64,000 nucleotides of DNA from contig BSYQ01000002.1 of the NCBI GenBank assembly GCA_030272585.1, forward strand, positions 3,596,001 through 3,660,000, read 5' to 3'. Position 1 is the first letter of the stretch, and every line of letters starts with the position of its first letter. The position numbers were made by a program, and so were the translations under genes. Shown piece after piece: positions 1 to 11,200 of the stretch. Source of the stretch: Bryopsis sp. KO-2023 (taxonomy: Eukaryota > Chlorophyta > Ulvophyceae > Bryopsidales > Bryopsidaceae). Under the pieces are notes generated by a model. It saw only the letters and a list, made by a program, of their open reading frames with translations, was not told the DNA's origin and ran no database searches.

Positions 1-1188
1 CACTGATGTCGAAATGTGGATTCCATCAGGACCTGTGGTGATAACAGGAAAAAAGCAACAGTGAGGTTTGCACCTCATGAAACTAGCAACTTTGATCCTA
101 GAGGAAAAAAATCAGTGGAGCATAGGAAACGACAGCTGAGGAAATTTTCATTGATATTCTTTTTAAGAGTAGAGTGACGCAATGTTTTTCTTTTGGTTTC
201 CCCACCTGACAGGCGCGCGTGCCACCCGTCGTCGACAGCGAGTTGGAACTGCAACTGGAACTGGACCTGGCGCTGGAGCTGGACCGTATTTGCTGACTGA
301 AGGAGTGACGTCTGGCCAGCAAACAGCACCAGATTTTGTTTGTTTTTCTATCGCTTTTTCCTGACGTAATTTTGTGCTAATCCTCGCTTCTGTCGAGACC
401 AAATTGTGGAAAGTTCGTGAATGAATTGATCTTTTTTTGGCTGTGGAAAAAGAGTGATATGTCGTACAAGATCTATCGGAGCGAAAGCAATTCTTCAAAA
501 AAATAGCAATCTTGGCTGCGGTATTCAGTTCATTTCTTTATCATGTGCCATCATCTAAATCGCACATCCATGCACGCATGCATCCATCTCCAGCATGAAA
601 CTTTGGGTAAGACATCTAGTGAGGAGTTGTTGGCATTGAGCTTCAATATCAAACATTCTGTTTTTCAATTTTCAAGCCTTCCACAGTGGAGAGGGCTTAA
701 AGAAAAGAACCACCAATTTCCAGGTCTTGTTTCAAATTTAATGCCAGATTTTTTTGTTTTTGTAGGCAATCTTCGCTGAGAGGTCTTAAACCAAAAGTAA
801 TGCAGAGTTTGTCACCAATCTCCAGGGAAAAACAAAGAATAAACACGGCTACAAATAGAAAAAGACCCGGGGAAACAGCTAGGGCGATCACAACATCGCT
901 CTTTTCCTCGCAAGGGCGAGTCTGGAAGATCCACTGTAGCTCTTTCAACAGGAGGATGTTGATCCGACCAAAAAACCATCAAGCAATGTAATCATTCCAA
1001 AAACACTACTTTTCGTCGAAATAATAAAAAAGAACATTATATCTTTATCATACCACCAACAAAAGAAGCTCCATCTTGGGGACCTTGTGGATGATCAAAA
1101 AATTCCATGCAGAATAGGTAAGAGAAAAAACTGGTACAAAAATGGGGCTGGTTTGTTTTCCTTTTTTCCTTTCTTCCAACCAACAAAG

Positions 1189-1623
1189 TTAAAATCTGCA
1201 GCAAAACTCAAAGTGATCCCCCTTCTCATGCGACCACGGGACGCCGCCTTCTTTCACGCAAACGAAAGGGTAAAAATTGCAATCAAAAGCCAAGTAGCAA
1301 TCGCGGCACCAATCCTCCCCTGCGAAACACGATGGTTTTTTTCTCGTTCAACGCTTTTTACAGCTTGAACCTTCGATCACACTGAGGAAAAAAAAGAAGA
1401 AAACGCCGCAGCAAGCGATAACGCCCTTTTGTTCGTGGGTGGATCCCGGGAAACCATGTTGACTGGAAATCTGGACAAGGCCAAACCGATCTGGACAAGT
1501 AAAAGCGTTGGGAAAAACGCCCCCCTTTGTTAACGTACCTGTCGTAGGAGCTACTGGCCTGGAATGCGAACCCATTGTCGAAACCATGAGGATCAAAACA
1601 GCCAGCGCGGTTGATTTTGACAT
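1189..1623 (-). CDS. Small secreted cysteine-rich peptide, arm A copy
   Basis: Two exons, complement of 1539-1623 and 1189-1319, encode 71 residues. Exon 1 gives a signal peptide starting MSKSTALAVLILM, with likely cleavage near residue 20-22. A 219-bp intron (GTACGT donor, GCAG acceptor) interrupts a glycine codon. Exon 2 encodes a compact domain with six cysteines in the order WCRDC, FDC, FVC, FCCRF, ending in TAA. The arm B paralogue (45637-46120) has the same exon lengths (85 and 131 nt) and almost the same mature peptide, while its intron differs clearly. That pattern fits selection on the protein. A role as a signal, defence or wall peptide is possible, but the family is not recognised. 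The start codon is the first ATG with a good signal sequence in both arms. Confidence 0.8.
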
Positions 1624-2052
1624 TGTGGCGTTGGTTCTGTTCTTTCGAGGAAGGTGGAGGCGGGTGAAACGCACGAGTGAAATGCTCTGAATCGATCGCC
1701 TCCCTCCAACGTTTTGCTGCTCTGTGTGGACGAGGGGGGGCTCACTGTTGAAGGAAAGCGGCTTCATCGGAAAATGACCAAAGTCCTTTGGGCCGTCCTT
1801 TTCAACCTCTCCAAGTTGGAGTGCCAGCCTGTGGTTGATATTTTCTACTCACAGTCATATCTGGACCGTTTAGGTACCCAAAGATAATCAAATCGAGATG
1901 GAAGCGACGACGGGATTAGCTTGCGTCTTTCGTCGAATGGCCGAAGAAAAACACTGAGAGTTGCCAGGGGCTGGTGTCCCTGGTTCAGCCAAAAGCTATG
2001 GAAAGCTCGTCGGACCAGGGTTGTCCTGCGTCCAAAAATGAAAGTGTGGAGA

Positions 2053-2069
2053 GGATGAATCGAACCCCC
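2053..2069 (-). other. tRNA-like T arm / Pol III B-box match
   Basis: On the minus strand this reads as a T stem and loop (GGGGG-TTCGATT-CATCC) containing a near-canonical B-box. The mirror copy at 45199-45215 has GGTTCGATTCC. No matching acceptor, D or anticodon arms could be folded around it, so it looks like a tRNA-derived remnant, possibly from a SINE, and not a working tRNA. Confidence 0.35.
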
Positions 2070-2188
2070 GCCGATACCCTAGGTCAGCGACGATCTAAGG
2101 CTAGATCGGTCAGAGTTCGGAACCAAATCCATGTACTCAGGGTAGTATGGGACCTCCACGTTCATTTCGACAACCAACCCCATATGTA

Positions 2189-2231
2189 CCCTGCTTCGCA
2201 CTGCTTCGCACTGCTTCGCACTGCTTCGCAC
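2189..2231. repeat. 10-bp tandem repeat, about four units
   Basis: The unit CTGCTTCGCA is repeated head to tail about four times. The mirror region of arm B lacks the expansion, so this is a local microsatellite-like gain. Confidence 0.8.
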
Positions 2232-2388
2232 AGTTTTCTCAGCTGAAAAGCGTAAAAAGGGACCATCAGGCGTGAAGTCTAACGCCTGGCCACTTGTGCC
2301 CACCCAAATTTCCCAACAACTTTGCCTTTTGTTCGTGATCCCAAATGGGTCGGTGGCACAAATTAAAGTATCTTCCCAACCAAAAAAA

Positions 2389-3329
2389 TTGAGCGGTCCC
2401 TCTGCCTGTCTGGCATTGGTGAATCCTGTGCTTTGCTCTGGTGCATTGTCCTCCCACCGAGGTAGGGGATCAGTGATCGCTGCTCGGTTCCCCGCCTGGC
2501 GCTTTGCCTGACACGTTACCTATTCCGCCACCGACTCCTCAGAGAAGGCGCCAGAACGGACCCACCCCTTGGTAAGGATGCACCATCAACGCTCAGCACA
2601 GGACCAAGGACATAAACCTTCGATCCACGCTCAACAGTCCCCGCTTGGGTGATAAGCAGGCGCTACCCTGCTCGACATTGTATTATAGCGGTTGGAGGCA
2701 GGTCATTTTTGTGCTCTGGGTTGGATTTGGAGCGCTGGCGACAAAACCAAATGTCAGTTCTGTGAAGCTCCAGCACACTCTGCGTGGTGGAAAACGAGGT
2801 GCACAGGGTGGAACGTTGTAACAATAGAAAAATCACTCAGATCACCACGCTGGGGAGAGTGGAATCCTCAATGAAAGGAAAGCACACGCACTGCTGGAGC
2901 CACGTTCCACTCTGTGCACCTCGTTCTCCACCACGCAGAGTGTGCTGGAGTCTTGCAGAACTGACATCTGGTTTTGTCGTCTGCGCTCTAGTTTCACCTG
3001 AAAGCCTGTAAATGGCGTGCGTTAAATTGGTACAATAGAACGTCGAGCAGAGTAGCGCCTGCTTATCACCCAAGCGGGGACTGTTGAGCGTGGATCGATG
3101 GTGTGCGTCATTGGTCCAGTGTTGAGCGTCGATGGTGCATCCTTTCCAAGGGGCAGGTCTGTTCTGGCACCTTCTCTGAGGAGTCGGTGACGGAATAGGT
3201 GGAGTGCCAGGAAAAGCGCCAGGCGGGGAACCGAGCAGCGATCACTGGCCGCCTGCCTCGGTGGGAGGACAATGGACGAGAGCGAAGCACAGGATAAACC
3301 AATGGCAGACAGGCAGAGGGACCGCTCAA
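2389..3329. mobile_element. Foldback (long inverted repeat) element, arm A copy
   Basis: The element starts TTGAGCGGTCCCTCTGCC and ends with the reverse complement of that sequence. Two arms of about 430 bp (2389-2820 and 2901-3329) are imperfect inverted copies around an 80-bp loop. No transposase is encoded, so it is a non-autonomous foldback/MITE-like element. A full copy sits at 44087-45029, one arm at 51267-51695, and a small fragment near 53065-53128. AT-rich flanks make the target duplication ambiguous. Confidence 0.8.
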
Positions 3330-4146
3330 TATTTTTATTTTTTCAATTATGTTTATATATATAGATATATGGTTTTTTTGTACTCCTCATCGTTTGGGAG
3401 GATCACTGTGGACAAACTACATTCCCATTCGTGGTGGGATCGAGCAAGGGAGCTCAGAGAAAAACAGAGAGCGTTCTTGGAGGGTTTGCTTCAGGTGTAT
3501 ACTTTACTTCTGTTGCCGCTTAACAATCCCTAGATTGTTATCCATGGAAATATATTTCTCCATTTTGGAAACTATTGTTCGGGGGAGGAGGGAAATTCTT
3601 ATAGAAACACTTTATTCCTTTTGGTTTCAGGTAGTTTTATGTTGCTTCATGAACGAGGTGCAGTTCACAAAGGTGCCTTAGAAGGGTTTCAAGAAAATGT
3701 ACCACTTATAAGAGAGGTGTTCTCCTGATCAGTCCTGTCGACCAGAGAAAACGGTTCTGTCAATTTGAACTGCTGAGCAAAAACCTTTCAATACACCAAC
3801 ATTGGGCAACTGAACAGCGTAATCACACAGCTTAACGATGATCGCTGGTCATACGCAACCATATTTGCAACATCCCTTCAGAATACAAAAAAAAGAGTTG
3901 AAATACTTGTACAAATAGTGGGTACCAAACCATTGCATTCTAATGCCAAAAAGCAACATAACCTAAACAGCAAAGTCAGCAAAAAAGCCCTTTTAACATT
4001 TCTCAATAATATCCAGGGATTACGAGACAGTCTCAAAATGTCTATTCCTCAGGCCTGAGGAGAAAAATATTGCGGCAGCGTTGATCACATGGCGTTTGGC
4101 CAGGATGGAGGCCTTGCATTTAATGACACTTGGACGTCGGAAACGC
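3330..4146. other. Non-coding stretch in arm A
   Basis: Shared with arm B at about 42750-44086. It includes the empty site (3641-3655) where arm B received a LINE insertion. I see no coding exon here. The open frame at 3349-3681 is AT-rich with no family signature and is not counted as a gene. Confidence 0.5.
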
Positions 4147-5759
4147 TCAGTCGAGTAGCTCATGCAGCTCGTTCTCGGTTTCCTCATCACAAGGATTGAA
4201 CGGACAAGTACAAATAGCATCCTTCGCAGTCTCCCCATCCGAGTCTTTCGCGTTTTTATCGAGCCCTGTTCAAACGATCGCCCACTCAACGGTACTCCTA
4301 ATTCACAAGATCGTTCGGCGTCGTTTACTTGTCAGTAAAATTTCACTTTCTTTGTTCAAACATGCCTCTCATATCTCGTTGAACCTCAAACAGGGTACAT
4401 CAAGGAAGAAAACACACATTTATTTCGTTGTTGCCTAAATGTTCTTCGCTTTGAGGATTTTTCGCTTCGCACCTGCTCCAAGAAGAGTTTTGACAGCCAC
4501 AACACTGCCGTTCATAGCAGCCGTGCCCAACAAATTTAAAGGACCGGAGTCGGCGCCTAGGAATCGCAAAACAAAAGCGACCTCAGTTGCTCATCAACTG
4601 CTCCAGATCACATCTTGAAAGAAATAAGGCAGGAAAGTAATCAAAATCGAGCATATACCCGCTAGAAGCAAGTACTCCACAACTTCAGAGTGGCCGTTCC
4701 AGGCCGCACCGAGGACCGCGTCGCTGCCAGCCTCAGACTCCAAGTTTGCCCCACGGCTAACAAACACCTGCAAATATTGAATGAGGGTATGGTTTCGTGA
4801 GTTTGTGCTGATTTCGGTTCGCAAAGTACGATTCACGTATGATATTCAAGAAGGAGAACCGCCGCTTCTTTCCACCAAAGTACCACCAACAATAAAATGT
4901 TTAAAATGGTGGGATTACCTTGACTTGGTCGAGATCTCCATCACGGGCAGCCTCCAAGAGCATCTCATCAACATCCTTGAAACCAAACACGCCTCAGCAT
5001 ATTTTTCTGTAATTTTTTAATGCACCAGTGACGTTGAAACTAGAGCATTTGGCCAGAAGGTGAGGATACCTCTTGATCATCTGCTGATAAAATAGTAGAA
5101 GGGGATGGAGGTCCAGCAACCTCCTCCAGGGACGCCTCTAATACCGACTCGAGCTCCAGATCCATGTCATCCTTCAGGAACGAGCGAACACATACTCATA
5201 CACGAAACAGAAAAAGGTGAATCTCGTAGAGAGACAAAAACGTCAAGGTGAATGAAGGATGTCCGCATACGCGCGAAAGCACGTCACATGGAGAGGAGGA
5301 GTCTCGTTATCATTCGAAGGAAACGCAGCAATGCTGGGAAGATTCTGTTCACCTCATTTTGGAGTAGTTTTCTGAAATCGCGGTGAGGGCGAGTGGAGGG
5401 TGTGGAGCCTCCTGTGGACAGAAGTAAACACGTTGAAAAAGAAAACGTGAAGATATCGATAGGACCAAGAAATGGAATGCCACACACACCCGACCCATAG
5501 ATTCAGCAGCTCTGATGGAGCGAAATCAAGGCTAATGCTCCCTTCTTCTTGCTGGGACCACGAGAAAGAAAAATGAAGGCGTTTCAAGGACCCCAATCAT
5601 TCAATCTTCATTTTGCGCCGACCTGAGCGTAGCGCTTGCGTCGGTTTGCTCACCGGATCGAAGCTGTTCCATCGATTTAAGACAAGGGAGAGCTGGCGTC
5701 GTTTCCACGATGGTGGACGCCAGTAAAAGAAGAAGCGTTGTTGTTGGAGCGGTCATCAT
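4147..5759 (-). CDS. Ankyrin-repeat protein with signal-peptide exon, arm A copy
   Basis: Preferred model: seven exons, complement of 5654-5759, 5353-5411, 5070-5171, 4919-4975, 4659-4767, 4473-4556 and 4147-4265, encoding 211 residues. Exon 1 gives a hydrophobic leader (MMTAPTTTLLLLLAS). Exons 4-7 carry ankyrin repeats (residues about 90-195), visible as VSRGANLE, AAWNGHSEVVEYLLLAGADS, TAAMNGSVVAVKTLL and LDKNAKDSDGETAKD. All introns are GT-AG with consistent phase, and every exon has the same length as in arm B. Alternative model: exon 2 reads through its GTGAAC donor to a stop at 5284, giving a separate 77-residue secreted peptide with a basic amphipathic end, and the ankyrin protein starts at ATG 5165 (154 residues). 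Ankyrin repeats bind protein partners; a secreted or organellar one would be unusual. The MITE at 5946-6327 sits about 190 bp upstream of this copy only. Confidence 0.7.
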
Positions 5760-5945
5760 CCTGGCCGAGATGTCGCTTCTCGTCGTGAGCAGTTCGGCGG
5801 GACAGGGAGAAAACTCTTCCGAAAACAAGTCTTTTGAATGGGGAACGAACAGCTACGGGGAGCGTTACGACGCCTTAAAAAGTCCCGCTGGCGACGCGGA
5901 GAATGGAGGATGTATGGCCACTTGTAAGACATTCATACTCGGAGC

Positions 5946-6327
5946 CAGTGTATTTTTTTTCAATTTCACTGGCCCCAAAGTGGCCCTAAATCTGGCCGTT
6001 TCATCCAGTTGTGGCCCTTTTGTGGCCCCAATTTGTCCGAAAAAAATAGAATGTGGCCCCAACTTCAAAAACAGAAATTACAAGGCTTGGTGTTTATATA
6101 GCATTTACTTAATGTTGTTGGTTTTGATTTTTGTGGAAACTCGATTGATTTCTTGGATGTGGCCCAGGCCTTACGAACTTCGGGTGAATGTGGCCCTTTT
6201 GTGGCCCCAAATTCATCTTGTAATAGAACGTTTTGGCCCTTTTGTGGCCCCAAAATTTGCCATTCTGATTTTTTGGGGGGCCAAAATGGGCCAAATGGGC
6301 CACAATGGGCCACAAAAAAATACACTG
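5946..6327. mobile_element. hAT-type MITE, 382 bp
   Basis: Perfect 14-bp terminal inverted repeats (CAGTGTATTTTTTT) are flanked by the 8-bp target duplication CTCGGAGC (5938-5945 and 6328-6335). The 8-bp duplication and CAGTG termini are typical of hAT elements. The interior has many TGTGGCCC/GGGGCCA motifs on both strands, resembling subterminal transposase-binding repeats. It encodes no transposase. The arm B position (40905-40912) has a single CTCGGAGC and no insertion. The termini do not match the large hAT element in this window, so a different transposase moved it. Confidence 0.9.
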
Positions 6328-6663
6328 CTCGGAGCAGCTGGGAGCTATCCCCACGCTTGACCCTCACTGTACCATTTTGCGCGCACGTTCTGATCGGGTT
6401 CCGATTCGGAACTTCCGGAACCCGTGATAATGTACGAAAATCCCTCGTTTTGGTCCCCCTCCTTCCGTTTTCCGCTTGTCGTTGCTCTTTGCTTAGAGCG
6501 CTAAAGCACATGCGGATCGAATTCGACTGAGGCGCTGCTGTGGCGCTGCTATCTTGAGTCGGTGGAAGGAAACGACTCCAACAAAGTTTCCTTCCACTAT
6601 TACTGAGCTTTTTTCTCACGTGAGTGCGCTCGTCTCGTACCCCCAATTGAAACTCTGTTCCAC

Positions 6664-8264
6664 TCGTCCACAGTACGACAATGTAGACCATGTGACATGG
6701 TACACCCGTGTACGAGCACTCGCGAACAAGTGCAGCATATCGTGGCTAAGTGTAGCCCCTTGGTACGCCGCCATGAAGCCCTTGAAGAACTGCACCAAAT
6801 ACGTTACAGTTGTTTGTCACGCGAAGCCAATTGGAAGCGCTCGTTCAAGCTTAAGCGCTGCTCAGCTTCTCCACTGCTGTGAACTAGTTTTTTTTGTGAT
6901 GACTAACTGATGCGTTTTCTACCCTTGATTCGATTCTTTTTCTGCTCCGACTCGAACAGAACGACTTTTGTCGCAGGTAGTGTTAGCATCTGTGTAGGGC
7001 TGCAGCGGAATCGCGGTGGACCGCGGCCCAAAAATCGGGATGGATCAAGAGAGTTGTCAACCGATGGACCGAACGTTGTGGGATACAGTTTTGCGACAGG
7101 ACGAAGCCACACGCACAGCCGAAAAACGAAATGTGGGAGAAAATACAGTTCCACAGTGCTGAGTCGCTCATGGTCGTATTGGTGAATGGGGATTTTTTAG
7201 CTTGGGATGTAGTTTTGCCAGAATAGTAGAGACTTTGGGAAGACTTTGGTCCCTGGATATGTTGCGTCTTTGATTTTTTTTCATTGCTTGTTTGTAAGGC
7301 TATTTTTGGGGGCTGGTCGTTTTTTACTTGAGACGAGTTGATTGAACAGGCAAGATTAGAAATGAGTTGGCTGTGGGGCCTCAAGTGCACTGCTCTGCTC
7401 CCAATGTACCTTTTGTTTCGCGTGGCAAACCCTCCCTCCGTCACAACCCCGTGATTCGCTTGATTACCGAATCCACACACTCCTCGCTTCCAAAAACTTG
7501 TGGTTCTGTCCTAGAGTGCACCTCCTCTCCATGTCCTCTTCCCACACCCCCGACGCTCTGGCTTAACCTGAACGTGTCAATTTCTTTTCCCAAGATCTTC
7601 AGCTTCTCTCAGTACTCCGTCAGCTCTATTGCACGTGACCTTTTTCGATATATATATCGTTGGCTTGCTGGAGGTGTTCCACCTGCTGTGCAAAAGGACA
7701 CCTCTTGATGATGGAACTAAAATGCAAATCTGGAAAAACAAAACACATTTCAAAAAACCTAAGAATAGCACGTTTTATTGTGTTTTTTGAAGTTCTTTTT
7801 TCCCAAATCTCAAGGGGAACAGAAAGAGGAAGAATTGGGAAGACAGCCTAATGTGAGACTTTTTTCATAACAAAGCAGACATTCCTATCCTCCAGTCCAG
7901 ATTCTTTCCACACAGGGTGAAAAAACATGCTTATTTATTTAATGGTAAACGAACTACGTCCGCCGCCTTCTGGAAGTCGTCGACTCGATCGGGTCGTTTC
8001 CCTAACTGTCGTCACAAAGATTCTATTCTCATTTCATTTTGGCACTGGTCGTCAGTGTTTGGATGAAACCAAATCGCTTGTTTGTTCTTCTTTATGATAA
8101 ATATCCCGAACTGCCAAGGTCGTCAAATTTATATCATAACAAAAACAAAATCATAGGATGAAGTGACGTCAAAACCGTCATTCGTCAGCATTCCAGATTT
8201 CAACCCACATAATTATTTTTGACCGAGTTGCTGTCCTCCATACAAAAGTGTTGCAACTTGTCAG
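6664..8264. other. Gap without a recognised gene
   Basis: Lies between arm A and the TOG-domain gene. A short open frame from ATG 7040 (40 codons) has no recognisable content. Missing 5' exons of the TOG gene could lie here, but none could be supported by motif and phase together. Confidence 0.4.
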
Positions 8265-8282
8265 GGAAACACACTCGTTGAA

Positions 8283-11200
8283 ATGAAAGCGTTGTCGACG
8301 AGGTGCAAATCTTGCGACTGGTTGACAGCCGCCGAGCAATCCCTTTTCGTCCTGAACGCTCAAAAAGATGCTAGAGCGAAAAAAATATGGGTGAGAAGAT
8401 ACTAGTGCTTTTTATCAACAGCCTATTCCTTGAAAATACTTTGGAGCGTAGAGGTAAGTCAACGGAAGATTCCAGCTCTCTAATTTCCGTCGTTCGTGTT
8501 GCTGTCTTGTGTGCTGTTTCAGAATAATGGAAAAGGAAAGTTTGAGCGATTCACGCTCAAGCAGGAAACGATGCTGAGACGTGATTTGGAGCCCTTGGTT
8601 TCTCCAGCGATCGGACGGTTGCTCTTTTCCAAAGAGTTTAAACACAAGTGTCAAGCAGCGGACACGATAAAAGCGTCTGTTGACACTCAATATGACGAAG
8701 TCCTATCTTGCGTGGATCTCATTTTCAGGTGTGGGGAAAAATGGGGAACAAAACATCTGTGCCGATAAATTTCTGTTGCTCGCGCAACATGAGTCTCTTC
8801 TGCTGAGTGTTTAGAATTATGTGTTATCTCAATACCAGAAAACGTCAGTTTCCTCTTCTTTGGTTTTGCATTTTCTAATAGAGCTTCAGTGGGAGGTTTG
8901 AGAAGTTTTCATTTTTACTGGTTTTGCAGATGGGCGGCCATGCGAATCGTAGAAGGCAACACCCAGAGTCTGGTAAAGACATTGGACATGTTGAGGACCT
9001 TGCTGGGGACCATGGTTAGAAGAGGATACAGAATGAGCGAGTACGAAGGTCGCATTCTGACGCCCGTCCTCGTGGAAAACAGCGGCCACAATCAAGACAG
9101 GATTAGAAAGGCGCATAGAGAGCTCCTGATGTTGATGGCTAAAGTTTTACCCCTTCCTCAGGTTTTCTCGTACTTGGCAAAAGGAATGAACAGCAAGAAC
9201 AACAGGACAAAGGTGGAGTGCGCCCAAGCATTCAGAGATATAATCGACAGTGTGGGCATGGCCGCCATTGGAAGTAACAAGTTAATCCAGTGAGTTGCTG
9301 AGAGTGCGTTGTTTTGGTGCTTCTGCAAGGTGTTGTTTTTCGCATCCAACGACGCCTGTGCTTCTGATACACACGGGAATGTTGCATTTTTTTCAGCTCG
9401 TCGACGAGCTGAAAAACGAGAAAAATACATACCATATCAACTGGAGAAAAATTCATGAGACTTTTTCTCTGGAATGGGATCGCGCTTCTTGCGGACGACT
9501 GTCGACGTCCCTTGCGCAGAACTGAGAAAAGTGACAAATTCTTCATGAAAGAGTAAGCAATGGTTTCTTTTCTTTTCAGAACGCTGCGTGTACTGGCAAA
9601 ATCTGTTGTTGGAGACATAAAATTGAGGCAAGCTGCTCTTGGGACCCTGGAGGTAATCTACAGCTTCGAGGGCGACAGAATTTGGAAGCTGCTGGGGACA
9701 CTCACAGACCAGCAACAGAATCTGATCGAGAAGCGGATAGAGAGAAGGAAAGCAGAGCTTACGAGGGAAGGAATAACCCCGGGTTTCCGCAGGCAAACTC
9801 TTCAAGTAGAAGATCGGGCAACATGTGGTAAAACCGAGGACATTTCGCCAGGAACAATTGAACCGGTGGTGGGAAGCCCATCAGAAAAATCTGCAGAGAC
9901 GTTCAAGGTGTTTTGTTCCGGTTTGATGGATGCTTCGAAGGACGGATCTCACGAGGACTTTATGGATGTCCTGATGGATCGTGCTGACGAGCTTATCAAG
10001 AAATTAATGACACTACTCGATGTGGTGAGGGCTACAAGTTACGATAAGTGGACGAAGTTCTGAATGTTCCGGGAGCTCAATACACAAGATTCCCAAAGGG
10101 ACAGCTTGCGTTTTTCTCCTTCTTTCCACTGATATGCGCAGTGCTCGTTTGAGCAAAAACCAAATTCGATTGTGTGATGGCAACACCTTAATATCGTCGA
10201 ACCACGGTCGACTCAACACGATTTTTGAAAAGAGCACTTGATCTGTTCCAGGCAACCGCACCTGTGTTTATGATGTAGATGATCTGTGAGGCCGCCGCCG
10301 CCGAAACAAATTCCGCTCCAGGTTCTCACCCCAAGTTGGCATTCAAACACACTCTCAACACCTTGATGGTACTTTTCGGAATCCCAGAGGCGACTCAGAG
10401 TGTTTGCAGATCCACTGTCAAACACACAGTCTCGTGCCTGTTGACTCTCTTGGTGGATTATAGACTTTCTGTCGTGCGTGAGGCCAAAGCGATCGATGCT
10501 CTACTTCAAAAGGCGCTGGAAACTTTTAACGCGAACTCTTCCTTCAACTTACTACTTGAGTTGTTGAGAGACCCGCCGCATCAAGTCCAGAGGAGCTCGG
10601 CCGCCACCCAGCAGAAATTTGCTAGCCTGGTTTTCAAATGTCTGACCAAGATGACGGAGTCGATGGGGAGCTTTCTGGTGGAAGGCAACGAGCAGGGAAA
10701 ACTCGATATCAGGGAGCTTCTGGTGGACATTCACGTGTATTTCACAGCTGTTGATGCACGTGCAATTGGAAAGCCGAGCGAGGAAGAGGAAAAAAGCTTA
10801 CAAATGGTCAAGGAGATTCTCCACGAAATATGCAGGCACAAGGTATAGAAGGGGGGGGACACCTGTGTTGATGGAGAGGTAAAGTACCATTAATGTAAAA
10901 AAGAAATGAGGATATTTTTTGCATTTTGCGTTGCACGTGATCCTAAGCTCAGAGGGGTGTGAATGCAGGGTGATTCTATCGCGGATTATGTTGACAATGT
11001 ACATCCAGATGGAGACCAGCCCGCAACCATCCTGACGTACATCGATCTCAGTCTCCAGAGCTTGCACAACCCCTTAGACACTCTACCCACACTTTCCAGC
11101 GAGCAAAGCGACTTGGGACACACTCTGCGCGAAGAAAGACCAGAGCAGTTGGAGGAGTTTTCGGAAGACATCGTGGTTGAGATGGGTGCAAACTGTGCGG

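Larger units (their letters stand above)
1640..2388. other. No gene seen between the Cys-rich gene and the foldback element
   Basis: Upstream region of the Cys-rich gene on the minus strand. It holds a tRNA-like T arm (2053-2069) and a short tandem repeat (2189-2231). No convincing coding exon was found. Confidence 0.5.
350..6663. repeat. Inverted segmental duplication, arm A
   Basis: This stretch is found again in reverse complement at about 40588-46970. The match runs through coding exons, introns, intergenic DNA and a foldback element in mirror order. The outer edge is near 350, where similarity to about 46970 stops, and the inner edge is near 6663. Arm A differs from arm B by a 382-bp MITE (5946-6327), present only here, and by lacking the LINE fragment of arm B. 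Substitutions are scattered through the arms, so the duplication is not brand new. Confidence 0.9.

Noticed and set aside
6065..6691. 208-codon minus-strand open frame
   Set aside because: Most of it lies in the MITE and its repeats, and it crosses the insertion boundary; arm B shows it is not an ancestral gene.
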